Under the pieces are notes generated by a model, which saw only the letters and a list, made by a program, of their open reading frames with translations, did not search any database and was not told where the DNA came from. The position numbers were made by a program, and so were the translations under genes. Positions 1 to 8,405 of a DNA stretch of 36,583 bases are shown in pieces. Source of the DNA: Pirellulales bacterium (lineage in GTDB: Bacteria > Planctomycetota > Planctomycetia > Pirellulales > Lacipirellulaceae); NCBI GenBank assembly GCA_028279215.1, contig JANQOF010000035.1, positions 1 through 36,583 on the forward strand. The letters are read 5' to 3'. Within the stretch, counting starts at the first letter, position 1. Each line of letters starts with the position of its first letter.

Positions 1-157
1 GCGCCCTTCGCCTATCTGTAGCGTGCCCGCTTACTGCGTTCGCATCTGGCTACGTTGGCCTGCATCGACGAATCATGCAGATTCGCCTGCTTCGGCCGCC
101 TTGCCAGACTTGACTCGTTTGCGCCAACATCGCTACAGCTAGCCGAAGCACGCTCTA
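1..157. repeat. TIR-bounded interspersed repeat, copy A
   Basis: This non-coding stretch is repeated in the same orientation at 36281-36441. From position 4 to 157 the two copies align without gaps, with about 15 mismatches in 154 positions (roughly 90% identity). The ends are inverted repeats: the left part contains CTATCTGTAGCG and the right part CGCTACAGCTAG. Over 27 positions the termini (left end as seen in copy B, starting TAGAG) match at about 22. An internal hairpin is formed by CTGCAT (57-62) and ATGCAG (72-77 region). Copy A is probably cut by the window start by a few bases. It lies just beyond the 3' end of nfi. No protein is supported; the 61-codon frame crossing it is not credible. 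The structure resembles a MITE or a REP/BIME-type element. That class assignment is inference. Confidence 0.75.
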
Positions 158-179
158 GCTCATTCGAGGCGTACCACGC

Positions 180-929
180 CTATCGATTCCGTTCCCATTC
201 AGCCCTAAGATCGGCTAGCTTCTTCCCCGCCGCGCACTGATGCGCCCTCCGCGTCGGCTCGGGCAAGCGAAAGCCGGCCGAGCACCAAAGCACATGATCG
301 ATGGCCGTCGGCGTGTCCATCAAGTGGCCCGCGGAGATGAACAGTGGTTTGACCGCGTCGCGAGTGCGGACCACGGCGCCAATGGTTTCGGGTGGCTTGG
401 TGGTTCGGTCGACCAAGTCGGTGTAGCTGCCGGCGGCCTCGGCCGGTTCGTCAAATTCGCCAATGAATCGCGTCTTCGCGCAACCGATGGTTGGCGTGCC
501 GAGAACCAGGCCCAGGTGCGATGCTAGGCCCAGTCGCCGGGGATGGGCATAACCTTGCCCGTCGACCATGATCAGGTCGGGCGTTTGCCGTAGCGTGTGC
601 AGCGCCGCCAACAGCACGGGGATCTCGCGAAACGACAGTAGCCCTGGCACATAGGGAAACGGCGCGGGCAGTTGGGCGGTGGCGACCTCGAGTGGCTCGA
701 GCGTTTGGTAACCGAACACGACGACAGCCGCTTGTGAGGTCGCGTCGCGCCACGGCCCTTTCGTCACGCTTACATCGACTCCGGCCACGAAATGCGGCTT
801 GCGACTCGGCGGTCTTAGCACGATCTGCGCCCGAAGCCGGTCTTGGATTTCGCGAGCCCCGCTTGGCGTGACATCCCAGCGGTGTTCGATGATTGGCTTC
901 GTGCGCGGGATAGGTTCGCCGTCGGTCAT
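180..929 (-). CDS. nfi: Endonuclease V (deoxyinosine 3'-endonuclease)
   Basis: Endonuclease V nicks DNA one nucleotide 3' of deoxyinosine and starts repair of deaminated adenine. The 249-residue protein carries the family signature in order: GVDVS with catalytic Asp52, YVPGLLSFRE with Glu102, DGQGYAHPRRLGLASHLG with Asp123, IGCAKT, and SAGH with His202 followed by the AID segment. The C-terminus FRLPEPTRRAH also fits. It is slightly longer than the usual 220-230 residues, with the extra at the N-terminus. The start ATG (927-929) overlaps the stop of the upstream glycosyltransferase by four bases (ATGA), so translational coupling is likely. A small hairpin, AGGCG-N5-CGCCT (167-181), sits on the stop codon, followed by the terminal repeat of copy A. 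Confidence 0.95.
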   Translation of the reverse strand: MTDGEPIPRTKPIIEHRWDVTPSGAREIQDRLRAQIVLRPPSRKPHFVAGVDVSVTKGPWRDATSQAAVVVFGYQTLEPLEVATAQLPAPFPYVPGLLSFREIPVLLAALHTLRQTPDLIMVDGQGYAHPRRLGLASHLGLVLGTPTIGCAKTRFIGEFDEPAEAAGSYTDLVDRTTKPPETIGAVVRTRDAVKPLFISAGHLMDTPTAIDHVLWCSAGFRLPEPTRRAHQCAAGKKLADLRAEWERNR

Positions 930-2104
930 TTGGAGCTGCTGGCCGTTTCACGGTATAGGTCGATATATCCTTGCACCACGCGGTGGGGGTCGAGCCAGTC
1001 GTATACGAAGTCGCGGCCCTGTACACCACGTTTGGCCAACGCGTCGCGATCGGCTAACAGCCGTACAAGTTGCTCAGCGAGCGATTCAGAGTGATTATCG
1101 ACGATCACGCCGCCGCCAGCTTCGATCTCCGGCCAGATGTCGACTCCCTTGGTTGTAACCACCGGCGTTCTGCAAGCCATCGCCTCGGGAAGCACCAAGC
1201 CGAAGTTCTCCTGGTGCGTCGGCAATACGAACAGGTCGCACGCCTGATACAGCGAGAGTTTCTCCTGGCCTTGCACTAGCCCTAAAAAGTGGGTTCGATC
1301 GGCGATCTGGAGTTGGTCGGCAAGCGCCTGCAGCGAGTCGACGTATCTCTCTTCGCCCGGGCCGGCGATGAAGAGTTCCAACTCGCACCCACGTTCGACA
1401 GCCCGCGCGACCGCGGGGAGTAGAACTTCGATACCCTTCTTAGGATGTAATCGGCTTAGAAACAGTACCTTGGGGTGATCGATCGCCAACGGCGGAAACG
1501 CGTCGATTGCTAGTTGCGGACCTGGAAGCGTTTCTTGGTTGGGCAGATCGACCACCAGAGGCAGCACGGTCGACTTGCCGGCCGGGTACCACTTGCTAGC
1601 TTGCTGCTCTTCGCCCTGGGCCGTGCAATGCACCCGGTAGGCGCGCTCGAGTAGTTGCTGTCCTTGCAGCCAAAGGTACGCCCGCTTCTTCAAACGCTTC
1701 TGATCCATGCACCAGTCGTCGAGCATGCCGTGCGCGCTGACGACGTACGGAACGTTGGAAGCCCGCAGCATCTTCGCGAGCTTTGCATTCGTTCGGTCCC
1801 AGGGCGTATGCAAATGGGCCACGTCCGCTTCCATCGCCGACGGATCGAAGTCGCTCAGGCCGAGACTCAACTGCCGGACCTGCGGCGGATTCGGCAGGTC
1901 TTGCCATTCGGAAGGGATATCCTTGGTGTCGAGGGTCGCTAAGGTAACCACGACGCCGTGATCGGCCAGCACACGGCAGAGATCGATCACGCACCGCACC
2001 ACGCCACCTGCTTCTTCGCGCACCGCGTCCAGGTAGTGCAGTACTCGAAGTCGATTCGGATTGGGATCGCACATGGCCGTGAAACGGGTCAAGTCGGGGT
2101 TCAC
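926..2104 (-). CDS. Family 4 glycosyltransferase (GT-B fold)
   Basis: This retaining glycosyltransferase would transfer a sugar from an NDP-sugar during exopolysaccharide, glycolipid or glycoprotein synthesis. The acceptor cannot be told from sequence. Visible features are an N-terminal acceptor domain (RVLHYLDAVREEAGG near residue 19, HLHTPWD near 98), the SRLHPKKGIE donor-domain motif at 217-226, an FIAGPG motif near 245, and the EX7E motif with Glu299 and Glu307 (ENFGLVLPE). No signal peptide or membrane span is seen, so it is probably cytoplasmic. The first codon at 2104 is GTG; an in-frame ATG at 2074 (codon 11) is an equally plausible start because conserved sequence begins after it. 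The gene is 48 bp downstream of the cytochrome-LRR gene and overlaps nfi by four bases, suggesting a three-gene transcript. Confidence 0.9.
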   Translation of the reverse strand: MNPDLTRFTAMCDPNPNRLRVLHYLDAVREEAGGVVRCVIDLCRVLADHGVVVTLATLDTKDIPSEWQDLPNPPQVRQLSLGLSDFDPSAMEADVAHLHTPWDRTNAKLAKMLRASNVPYVVSAHGMLDDWCMDQKRLKKRAYLWLQGQQLLERAYRVHCTAQGEEQQASKWYPAGKSTVLPLVVDLPNQETLPGPQLAIDAFPPLAIDHPKVLFLSRLHPKKGIEVLLPAVARAVERGCELELFIAGPGEERYVDSLQALADQLQIADRTHFLGLVQGQEKLSLYQACDLFVLPTHQENFGLVLPEAMACRTPVVTTKGVDIWPEIEAGGGVIVDNHSESLAEQLVRLLADRDALAKRGVQGRDFVYDWLDPHRVVQGYIDLYRETASSSK

Positions 2105-2152
2105 GGCATCGTGCGCGATTTGTCCAGGCGTGTCTATGGGCGCCCGATCGGA

Positions 2153-3316
2153 TCAGGCTGCATTGCCCTCGTCGGCTGGCTGCTCACGCTCTAGTTGGTT
2201 GGCTTCTTCGAGTTTCTTCTCAGCCGGTTCGTCGAGTGATTCGAGTTTCCTCTTGAGTTCGGCGGCTCGTTTGTCGGCCGCCTCTTTGTCCTTCTTGGCG
2301 GTCGCCAGTGCCTTTTCGGCTTCCGCCATCGCATCGCCCGATTCCTTCTGTTGCTGTTCCACGCGGGCAAGTTCGGAATTGATCCGCTCTCGTACCACTC
2401 CGGGGTGGTTCCATCCTAGGTTCACTTCCAGGCCAGGCGTCGATTCTTCGAGGGCCTTGGCCGCATCGTACGTTGCCGGTGTTTGCCACACGTACAGTCT
2501 TTGCAGACTGACCACCGGCTTGAGCGACTCCAAAGCTGCATCCGTTACCTTCGTGCTGTGCAGATTAAGGTAGTTTAGGTATTTCAGTTCCGCCAATGCC
2601 GCCACCGCGGCATCGCCAATGCTAGTCTTTTCGAGGTGTAACGTGTCGAGGTTCACCAATTGCTTGAGCGAATCGGCCGAAGCGTCGGTGATCTTCGTCC
2701 CAGACAAATCAAGCTCGACCAACTGGCCCGCCAGCGGCACCAACAGCGCTACCGTCTCGTCGGTTACCTGATCGCGGGACGAAGGAAAGCTCACTCGCAA
2801 TTCGTTGGCGCCGGCGTAAAGTGGAATCACCAACGCGCCGGTGTTCTGCACGGCGCGAATCGCGTCGGGTGAAGCGGGGCCAAGCTCTGGTCGTTCCGGT
2901 AGCTTTGGCTTCTCGGCCGGCGCTTCATCCATTGGAGCATCGGCCGTTATCTCGAACACACCGCCTTCCTCGATCCACTTCTTAATCGTGGCGATATTTT
3001 CTTTGGATAGGGGATCGCCGCCTTTGGGCATCAGCTTCTTGTCATTGGCCGGCAGTACCAGCCGCGCGTAAAGTTCGCTCTCATCGGGCTTTCCGGCCGT
3101 CAACAAGTCGTCGTGAACGTCGAGCGCTTCCCTAATTGCGTCGGTCGTATGCAGTCGCAAGCGACCGAGCCCCTTCTTCTCGCCATGGCACCCAAAACAG
3201 TTCGCCTGCAGAATCGGTTCAACGTCCTCTTTGTAATCGACTGTCGTCGCACACAAGCCCACAGAAACTGGGCCGGACGCCAGTGAAACCGCAACAACAA
3301 ACAGAGCCAGACGCAT
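2153..3316 (-). CDS. Exported planctomycete cytochrome c-LRR-coiled-coil protein
   Basis: The start chosen is the ATG at 3316, with GGAG upstream; a TTG seven codons earlier is possible. The 387-residue product has a signal peptide (MRLALFVVAVSLASG...GLCA). It then has a planctomycete-type cytochrome c domain with one heme motif, CFGCH at 40-44, and a likely axial Met96 in KLMPKGGDPLS. About five leucine-rich repeats of the TDxxLxxLxxLxxLxxLxLxxT type follow (about 180-300). The C-terminus, from about 310, is a charged Lys/Glu/Ala coiled coil. These cytochrome domains are expanded in planctomycetes, often fused to other modules. The LRR and coiled coil suggest surface protein-protein contacts, and the heme suggests an electron-transfer or sensory role. 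Partner and substrate are unknown. It heads the probable operon with the glycosyltransferase and nfi. Confidence 0.88.
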   Translation of the reverse strand: MRLALFVVAVSLASGPVSVGLCATTVDYKEDVEPILQANCFGCHGEKKGLGRLRLHTTDAIREALDVHDDLLTAGKPDESELYARLVLPANDKKLMPKGGDPLSKENIATIKKWIEEGGVFEITADAPMDEAPAEKPKLPERPELGPASPDAIRAVQNTGALVIPLYAGANELRVSFPSSRDQVTDETVALLVPLAGQLVELDLSGTKITDASADSLKQLVNLDTLHLEKTSIGDAAVAALAELKYLNYLNLHSTKVTDAALESLKPVVSLQRLYVWQTPATYDAAKALEESTPGLEVNLGWNHPGVVRERINSELARVEQQQKESGDAMAEAEKALATAKKDKEAADKRAAELKRKLESLDEPAEKKLEEANQLEREQPADEGNAA

Positions 3317-3476
3317 AGCCAATCTCCGCCGGGGCAAGACCTGGTAAACCAGCCTGTCCCAGTGTAACCTCGTCCGACTCGCGGCTCCAGCACTTGTTGC
3401 GTTGAGCGGCGGCGGAGTGAATTGCTATGATGAGCAGCGGATTTGCACTTCTGCTCTGCCGCCGGAGAATTTCGCC

Positions 3477-5243
3477 ATGCGCGTGTTTCGAGTCTTTGTG
3501 TCCATGTCGGTCCTAGGTTGTTGGCTATCGGTGTCGGCGACCGCGAACAGCCCCCGCCAACAATTGGGTGAGCTGATTAACGACGCATGGGAGTTCCGCC
3601 TAGCTGAGTCGCCCGAACTGGCCACGTCGGTGGGCGATCATCGCGCGAACGATTGCCTTGACTCGTTCACGATCGACGACGTTGAGCGACGGGCAGCCAA
3701 GACCGCGGAGTTTCTTGATCGCTTGAAGGCGATCGACCGCGAGAAGCTTGAGGGTGACGACCGAGTGAACTACTCGGTGCTGAAGCGAGAGTTGAACGAC
3801 TCGCTGGCAGAACATGGCTACAAGACATACTTGCTGCCAATCAACAACCGTTCCGGCTTTCACATCACCTTCCCCGAACTCCGCCGCCAGGTGCCACTGG
3901 TGACCGTCGAGGATTACGAGAACTACATCGCTCGGTTGGGCGACTTCGGTCGTTACACCAACGAGCACATCGCGCTCATGCGCGAGGGAATTCGCCAGGG
4001 ATATACGCCGGCTTCGGTGATTATGGACGGTAGCACTGAGTCGGCGGCGGCGCATGTGGTGGACGACCCCGAGCAGAGTTTGATGTACGAGCCGCTCGTC
4101 GAAATGCCGCAGACGATTCCAGAGGGTGAGCATAATCGCCTGCGCGGGGCGGCTCGCCAAGCTATTTCAAAAAGCGTCGTGACTGGCTATAAGCAGCTGC
4201 TCGACTTTATGAACGAAGAGTACTTGCCCAACTGCCGTGGAACGATTGCCGCCAGGGCGTTGCCTGACGGCCGCGACTTCTATCGTTACCGCGTACGTAA
4301 GTTCACAACACTCGACGATGTATCGCCCGAAGCCATTCACGAACGCGGACTTGCTGAGGTGAAACGTATACGCGGCGAGATGGACATCATCATCAAGCAA
4401 GTCGGCTTCGATGGCGACTTCAGTGACTTTGTCGAACACTTGCGCAACGACCCCAAGTTCTACGCCAAGACGCCAGAGGAGTTGAAACGGCAATGTGCCC
4501 TCATCTGCAAACGGATGGATGGCGAATTGCCCGCGTTGTTCTCACTCTTACCTCGGATGCCGTACGGGTTGCGGACGGTTCCCGACTACATCGCGCCCAA
4601 GACGACCGCGGCCTACTACCAACCGCCGGCGGGCGACGGGACGCGTGCCGGATTCTACTACCTCAACACTTACAATCTTCCGAGTCGACCGTTGTACATG
4701 CTCGAAGCGCTCTCGTTGCACGAAGCAGTGCCGGGCCACCACCTGCAGATTGCCTTACAACAAGAGCTCGAAGGGTTACCCGAGTTTCGGAAGTTTGGCG
4801 GATTCACCGTGTTCGTCGAGGGATGGGCACTCTACGCTGAGCGGTTGGGGCTAGAGGTTGGGTTCTACCAGGATCCCTATAGCGATTTCGGTCGACTCTC
4901 GATGGAGATTTGGCGAGCCTGTCGGTTAGTGGTGGATACGGGCATGCACTACTTGGGCTGGAGCCGCAACGACGCGATCGAATTCATGAGCCAAAACTCT
5001 GCGCTATCGTTACACAACATTCGAGCAGAGGTCGATCGCTACATCGGTTGGCCCGGTCAGGCAGTGGCTTACAAGATGGGCGAGCTGAAAATCAGCGAAC
5101 TCCGCGAGTTGGCCGAACACGAATTGGCTGAGCAGTTCGACGTCCGGCAGTTTCACAAGGTGGTGCTCGGCAGTGGTGCTGTGCCGCTGGACCTGCTTGA
5201 GGAGAATGTAAGAGCCTGGATCGACGATGTCAAATCGGAGTAG
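3477..5243 (+). CDS. Exported DUF885 family protein (metallopeptidase-like)
   Basis: The ATG at 3477 has a good ribosome site (GGAGA about 8 bases upstream) and gives a 588-residue product with a signal peptide (MRVFRVFVSMSVLGCWLSVS). Its most telling motif is HEAVPGHHLQ, with His415, Glu416 and His421/His422, the signature of DUF885 proteins. These are related to zinc gluzincin peptidases and are often annotated as such, although activity is rarely shown. Another conserved segment is the EGWALYAERLG stretch about 40 residues later, probably giving a further metal ligand. It is likely periplasmic or surface and may hydrolyse peptides. An in-frame ATG lies 25 codons upstream but lacks a ribosome site and would bury the signal peptide. 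The stop overlaps the next gene by 17 bp. Confidence 0.9.
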   Translation: MRVFRVFVSMSVLGCWLSVSATANSPRQQLGELINDAWEFRLAESPELATSVGDHRANDCLDSFTIDDVERRAAKTAEFLDRLKAIDREKLEGDDRVNYSVLKRELNDSLAEHGYKTYLLPINNRSGFHITFPELRRQVPLVTVEDYENYIARLGDFGRYTNEHIALMREGIRQGYTPASVIMDGSTESAAAHVVDDPEQSLMYEPLVEMPQTIPEGEHNRLRGAARQAISKSVVTGYKQLLDFMNEEYLPNCRGTIAARALPDGRDFYRYRVRKFTTLDDVSPEAIHERGLAEVKRIRGEMDIIIKQVGFDGDFSDFVEHLRNDPKFYAKTPEELKRQCALICKRMDGELPALFSLLPRMPYGLRTVPDYIAPKTTAAYYQPPAGDGTRAGFYYLNTYNLPSRPLYMLEALSLHEAVPGHHLQIALQQELEGLPEFRKFGGFTVFVEGWALYAERLGLEVGFYQDPYSDFGRLSMEIWRACRLVVDTGMHYLGWSRNDAIEFMSQNSALSLHNIRAEVDRYIGWPGQAVAYKMGELKISELRELAEHELAEQFDVRQFHKVVLGSGAVPLDLLEENVRAWIDDVKSE

Positions 5244-5721
5244 CACTAGTGCTCTGGTCCCTCGCGTGGCGCTATTCGTATTGATGTTCGGCGTCGCGTG
5301 GATAGTTATGACGATGACGCACGAGTTGGGTCACGTACTTGGTGGATGGCTCGGCGGCGGCAAACTCACAGCGCTGCAACTTTCGCCTCTGCGGCTACCC
5401 TACAGCTTGCACGCTCCGGATCCACACCCGCAACTAACGCTTTGGAGTGGGCCGATTCTCGGCGTTGTTGCACCGCTCGGCGTTGCTCTGATTGTACGAC
5501 GTTGGTTTACGTGGTTTATCGCCGACTTCTGCATTTTGGCTAACGGCGTCTACCTAGCGCTCGCTTGGTGGTCGGGCGATCGGCACCTCGACACGCCACG
5601 AATGCTCGCAGCCGGTGTTCACCCGGCCTGGATCGCGGCATTTTGCGCGGTGACGATCTCGGTTGGTTACTTGCGTTTTCGTTCCGATTGCCTAGCGCTA
5701 TTTCGTCGCGGCAGAAGTTGA
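5227..5721 (+). CDS. Membrane protein with HExxH motif (M50-like)
   Basis: This 164-residue integral membrane protein has about four hydrophobic segments (approximately 12-30, 67-88, 93-114, 131-149). The first ends in THELGHVLGG, giving a zinc-binding HExxH (His32, Glu33, His36). A later SGDRHLDTPRML segment (about 116-127) contains an Asp that could be the third ligand, as in site-2-protease-like M50 enzymes. The protein is shorter than typical M50 peptidases and has no PDZ domain, so peptidase activity is inference. The ATG is inside the end of the DUF885 gene (17 bp overlap), so the two are probably co-translated. I do not recognise a named family. Confidence 0.75.
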   Translation: MSNRSSTSALVPRVALFVLMFGVAWIVMTMTHELGHVLGGWLGGGKLTALQLSPLRLPYSLHAPDPHPQLTLWSGPILGVVAPLGVALIVRRWFTWFIADFCILANGVYLALAWWSGDRHLDTPRMLAAGVHPAWIAAFCAVTISVGYLRFRSDCLALFRRGRS

Positions 5722-5764
5722 ACCGGGCGCGTGCGTTGCGCGCAGTTGCATGACAGCAGCTAGA

Positions 5765-6532
5765 CTATCCGCTCGTAGCCATCAATGCTCGCGCCAGAAT
5801 CACCGCGGCCGACATCCCCGCCACGCCAAGCACCGCTGGCCGCATGGCGATCTGATCGAGCTTGGCGGCAGTGTAGCGCGAAAGGCTGAATCCTAGTAAG
5901 ATGCCTGGCAGCAGCAATAGGCCCAGGACGACATCGCGCCAGCCGAACTTGCCGACCCACCACAGGCAAAGCATCGAAATTGAGGATCCCACAAAAAAAA
6001 TGGCCGAGAGTGTCGCTCTGATGTGTGGCCCAGTTTGCGTTTGATAGACTAGCGCCATGGGCGGACCACCAATGGAAGAAATGGTGTTGGAAACACCCGA
6101 TACGCCGCTGGCAATTGCCAGGTTTAGTCGAGTGAGCGGCATCACGTATCCGCTGAAACTCACGGCCACAATTCCAAGCACCGCGAGACTGAATAGGATG
6201 CTAAAGGTCCGTTGATCGACCGCAGCGATCAAGTACGCGGTTGGGATGGTGGTGAGAAGGCGAGCGACCGACGAGATCATCACCTCCCCGCTCACCATCG
6301 ACTCGCGCTCTCGAGCCAGCATGAGCAGCGTTAGAACATTGGCCGCAAACATCATCGAACCGGGGATGAACTGCGGCGCAACCATCAGCAGAATCGGAGC
6401 CGATACCACCGCCAAGCCGAAGCCCACCGATCCCTGCACCACTGCGCCGAGCGTGGTGGCAGCGATGCCAACAAGGATGTACGTCGCCGGGATATCGAAG
6501 ACTTGCACGGAAGGGTCAGGGGCTATCGACAC
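5765..6532 (-). CDS. TauE/SafE (TSUP) family membrane transporter
   Basis: This 255-residue polytopic protein has about eight hydrophobic segments in two halves. Each half begins with a small-residue-rich conserved stretch: GAVVQGSVGFGLAVVSAPIL near residues 29-48, and SGVSGVSNTISSIGGPPMAL near 142-161. This double motif is typical of TSUP proteins, which export or import sulfur-containing organic anions such as sulfoacetate or sulfite. The substrate here is not predictable. The start codon is GTG (6530-6532) and lies inside the 3' end of the upstream gene (17 bp overlap), suggesting co-expression. It converges with the HExxH membrane protein across a 43-bp gap with no clear terminator. Confidence 0.88.
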   Translation of the reverse strand: MSIAPDPSVQVFDIPATYILVGIAATTLGAVVQGSVGFGLAVVSAPILLMVAPQFIPGSMMFAANVLTLLMLARERESMVSGEVMISSVARLLTTIPTAYLIAAVDQRTFSILFSLAVLGIVAVSFSGYVMPLTRLNLAIASGVSGVSNTISSIGGPPMALVYQTQTGPHIRATLSAIFFVGSSISMLCLWWVGKFGWRDVVLGLLLLPGILLGFSLSRYTAAKLDQIAMRPAVLGVAGMSAAVILARALMATSG

Positions 6533-7019
6533 CGGCTTCTATGTTCTCGTCGTGACGTTCTTGATGCCGCCGGTAGAGTTCGTCTCGCTTCCGTTCCCAT
6601 TCTTGGCGTCGCTTGTGCTCTTGCCAGGAGAACCAGCCGTAAATCGATGTGAGAGTGGCGAACATTAGGATGATGAACATCGCTCCAAATCCGCCAAACA
6701 CAAACCGCCCCAGCACAAATAGCACGGCAAAGACTGTCATCGCCAGAAGCAGATGCTTCGTACCGAATTGAAACTTGAAGTCCTTGAGATACTGTTCGAT
6801 CTCTTGGATGGTGACCGAGTTGTCTTCACGATACAACTCGTCGAGGTCGACCGCCTTCGAAGCGTGATGCACGGCTTCCTCGGCCCGCTTTTTCTCGCCC
6901 GCAATCACCTCCTCGTCGGGCGGAAGGAGTTCGTAATCGTCCTGCTCCTCGGCCACGGGGTCCTGGCCGCGGTAAAAGGTTTGGCGATCGAACTCGTCGT
7001 CGAGTGGGGCGTGGCTCAT
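6516..7019 (-). CDS. Small two-TM hypothetical membrane protein
   Basis: The ATG at 7019 gives 167 residues. A longer open frame continues upstream to 8054, but that part is the antisense shadow of the glycosyltransferase at 7146-8396. The N-terminal half is acidic and hydrophilic (LDDEFDRQTFYRGQDP, LLPPDEEV). Two adjacent transmembrane segments follow (about 100-142, FGTKHLLLAMTVFAVLFVLG and FGAMFIILMFATLTSIYGWF). The Arg/Glu/Lys-rich C-terminal tail (HKRRQEWERKRDELYRRHQE) is probably helical and cytoplasmic. I recognise no named domain. Its stop overlaps the TSUP gene start by 17 bp, so the two form a small operon transcribed away from the divergent glycosyltransferase gene. Confidence 0.75.
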   Translation of the reverse strand: MSHAPLDDEFDRQTFYRGQDPVAEEQDDYELLPPDEEVIAGEKKRAEEAVHHASKAVDLDELYREDNSVTIQEIEQYLKDFKFQFGTKHLLLAMTVFAVLFVLGRFVFGGFGAMFIILMFATLTSIYGWFSWQEHKRRQEWERKRDELYRRHQERHDENIEAGVDSP

Positions 7020-7145
7020 GTGGCTATTGTCGGTCAGGCAGGCCGAAGGGGCAAGCGGTTTACTGTGGTGGGGATTGACCGTCGTGGCGGCATTCGTAGA
7101 ACCTATCGAATTCTCGCGTCTCCGAAAGACAAACGTTGTTCGCGT

Positions 7146-8396
7146 ATGCACTTCCTTTTGACCGCCATTGGTAGCTACGGCGACGTGCACCCAATGGTGG
7201 GGCTCGGCACCGCGCTGGCCAGCCGTGGGCATCGCGTGCAAATAGTGGCCAACCCTTACTTCGCCGACGATCTGGCCAGGGCCGATCTGGAACTGATTCC
7301 CGTCTCGACCGCAGAGCATTATCGCGAGATGATTGCGTCGCCCGACATTTGGCGGCCCACCAAGGCGCTTCAGTTCATCGTGCGTCTGGCTGTAGTTGAC
7401 CTCCTGCGTCCACTGTATGAAACCATTGAGCGACACTACGTCGAGGGCGAAACTGTCGTGGCGGCCCACGCGCTCGACGCGTCGAGCCGAGTGTTTCGCG
7501 ACAAGACTGGTGCCCGCGTGGCCACAGTCACGTTCTCGCCTCAAGCGCTTTGGAGTTGGGTCGAAGCGCCGGAGATGGGTGCCGTGCCTATTGGGCCTCG
7601 ATGGCCACGTTGGTGGAATAACACATTGTTTCGTCTCGGTAGCCTTGCGGTTGGCGATCCTGTGTTGCGGTGGCCGCTGAACCGGTTTCGTCGCGATTTG
7701 GGATTGCCACCGATTGGTCGGCTGTTTCCCGATTGGTGGTTTGCCTCGGACTCGAACGTTTGTTTGTTTCCCGATTGGTTTGCGCCGCTGCAGCCCGACT
7801 GGCCGCAGCCGATAGAGCTCGTTGGGTTTCCGTTGTGGGACGCCGGCGACCGCACTCCGTTGCCGGCCGAGTTGGAATCGTTCCTCGCCGCTGGCGACGC
7901 GCCGCTGGTATTTGCGCCGGGTACCGCCAACGTGCAGGCCGCTTCGTTTTTTCAAACCGCGGTCGACGTGTGCCGTTCGCTCGATCGTCGCGGCGTGCTG
8001 CTCACCAAGTTTGCCGAGCAAGTGCCCCGCGACTTGCCCGACTCGGTGCGTCACTATAGTTTCGTGCCGCTCACCCGACTATTGCCCCGCACCGCGGCGT
8101 TTGTTCACCACGGCGGCATTGGTTCCAGCTCGCAGGGATTGGCCGCGGGCGTGCCGCAACTGATCCGCCCTCTGGCGTTCGACCAGTTCGACAACTCCGC
8201 CCGTTTATGTCGGCTCGGCGTGGCCGAGCAACTGTTGCCCAAGCGATTCGACGTCGATCGCGCCGGTGCGGCGCTCGAACGTTTGACTTCGTTCGATGCG
8301 GTCGGCCAAAGTTGCGAGCAACTCGCTGCACGTTGCGATGGTGCCGCATCGATCGCGCGGGCGTGCGACTTGCTCGAAGCCGTTGCTACCCGCTAG
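7146..8396 (+). CDS. UGT-like glycosyltransferase (GT1 family)
   Basis: The ATG at 7146 starts a 416-residue protein beginning MHFLLTAIGSYGDVHPMVGL, the typical N-terminus of GT-B sterol/macrolide/UDP-glucosyl transferases (GT1). The C-terminal donor site carries FVHHGGIGSSSQGLAAGVP followed by LIRPLAFDQFDNSARL, matching the HHGGxGT...PxxxDQxxNA signature. It probably glycosylates a hydrophobic acceptor such as a lipid or secondary metabolite; the acceptor is not predictable. The reading frame extends upstream to 6753, but that stretch is antisense to the small membrane gene and is not conserved in character. A 126-bp gap to the divergent gene (7020-7145) should hold both promoters. The gene ends 9 bp before the convergent TPR lipoprotein gene. 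Confidence 0.9.
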   Translation: MHFLLTAIGSYGDVHPMVGLGTALASRGHRVQIVANPYFADDLARADLELIPVSTAEHYREMIASPDIWRPTKALQFIVRLAVVDLLRPLYETIERHYVEGETVVAAHALDASSRVFRDKTGARVATVTFSPQALWSWVEAPEMGAVPIGPRWPRWWNNTLFRLGSLAVGDPVLRWPLNRFRRDLGLPPIGRLFPDWWFASDSNVCLFPDWFAPLQPDWPQPIELVGFPLWDAGDRTPLPAELESFLAAGDAPLVFAPGTANVQAASFFQTAVDVCRSLDRRGVLLTKFAEQVPRDLPDSVRHYSFVPLTRLLPRTAAFVHHGGIGSSSQGLAAGVPQLIRPLAFDQFDNSARLCRLGVAEQLLPKRFDVDRAGAALERLTSFDAVGQSCEQLAARCDGAASIARACDLLEAVATR

Positions 8397-8405
8397 AGCG
8401 TCGAC

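Noticed and set aside
55-240. 61-codon frame at the left end and its counterpart at 36339
   Set aside because: Similar peptides appear only because the underlying repeat is duplicated; the right copy runs into antisense of yebC, and substitutions do not favour synonymous sites.
451-1029. 192-codon minus-strand frame overlapping nfi
   Set aside because: Frame-shifted shadow of endonuclease V with Arg-rich composition and no motifs.
6753-7145. N-terminal extension of the GT1 glycosyltransferase frame
   Set aside because: It lies antisense to the small membrane gene 6516-7019, has no GT1-like sequence, and the typical N-terminus starts at 7146.
7020-8054. Long minus-strand open frame upstream of the small membrane protein
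   Set aside because: It is the antisense of a well-supported glycosyltransferase; the composition is low-complexity Arg/Gln/His and no start signal is present.
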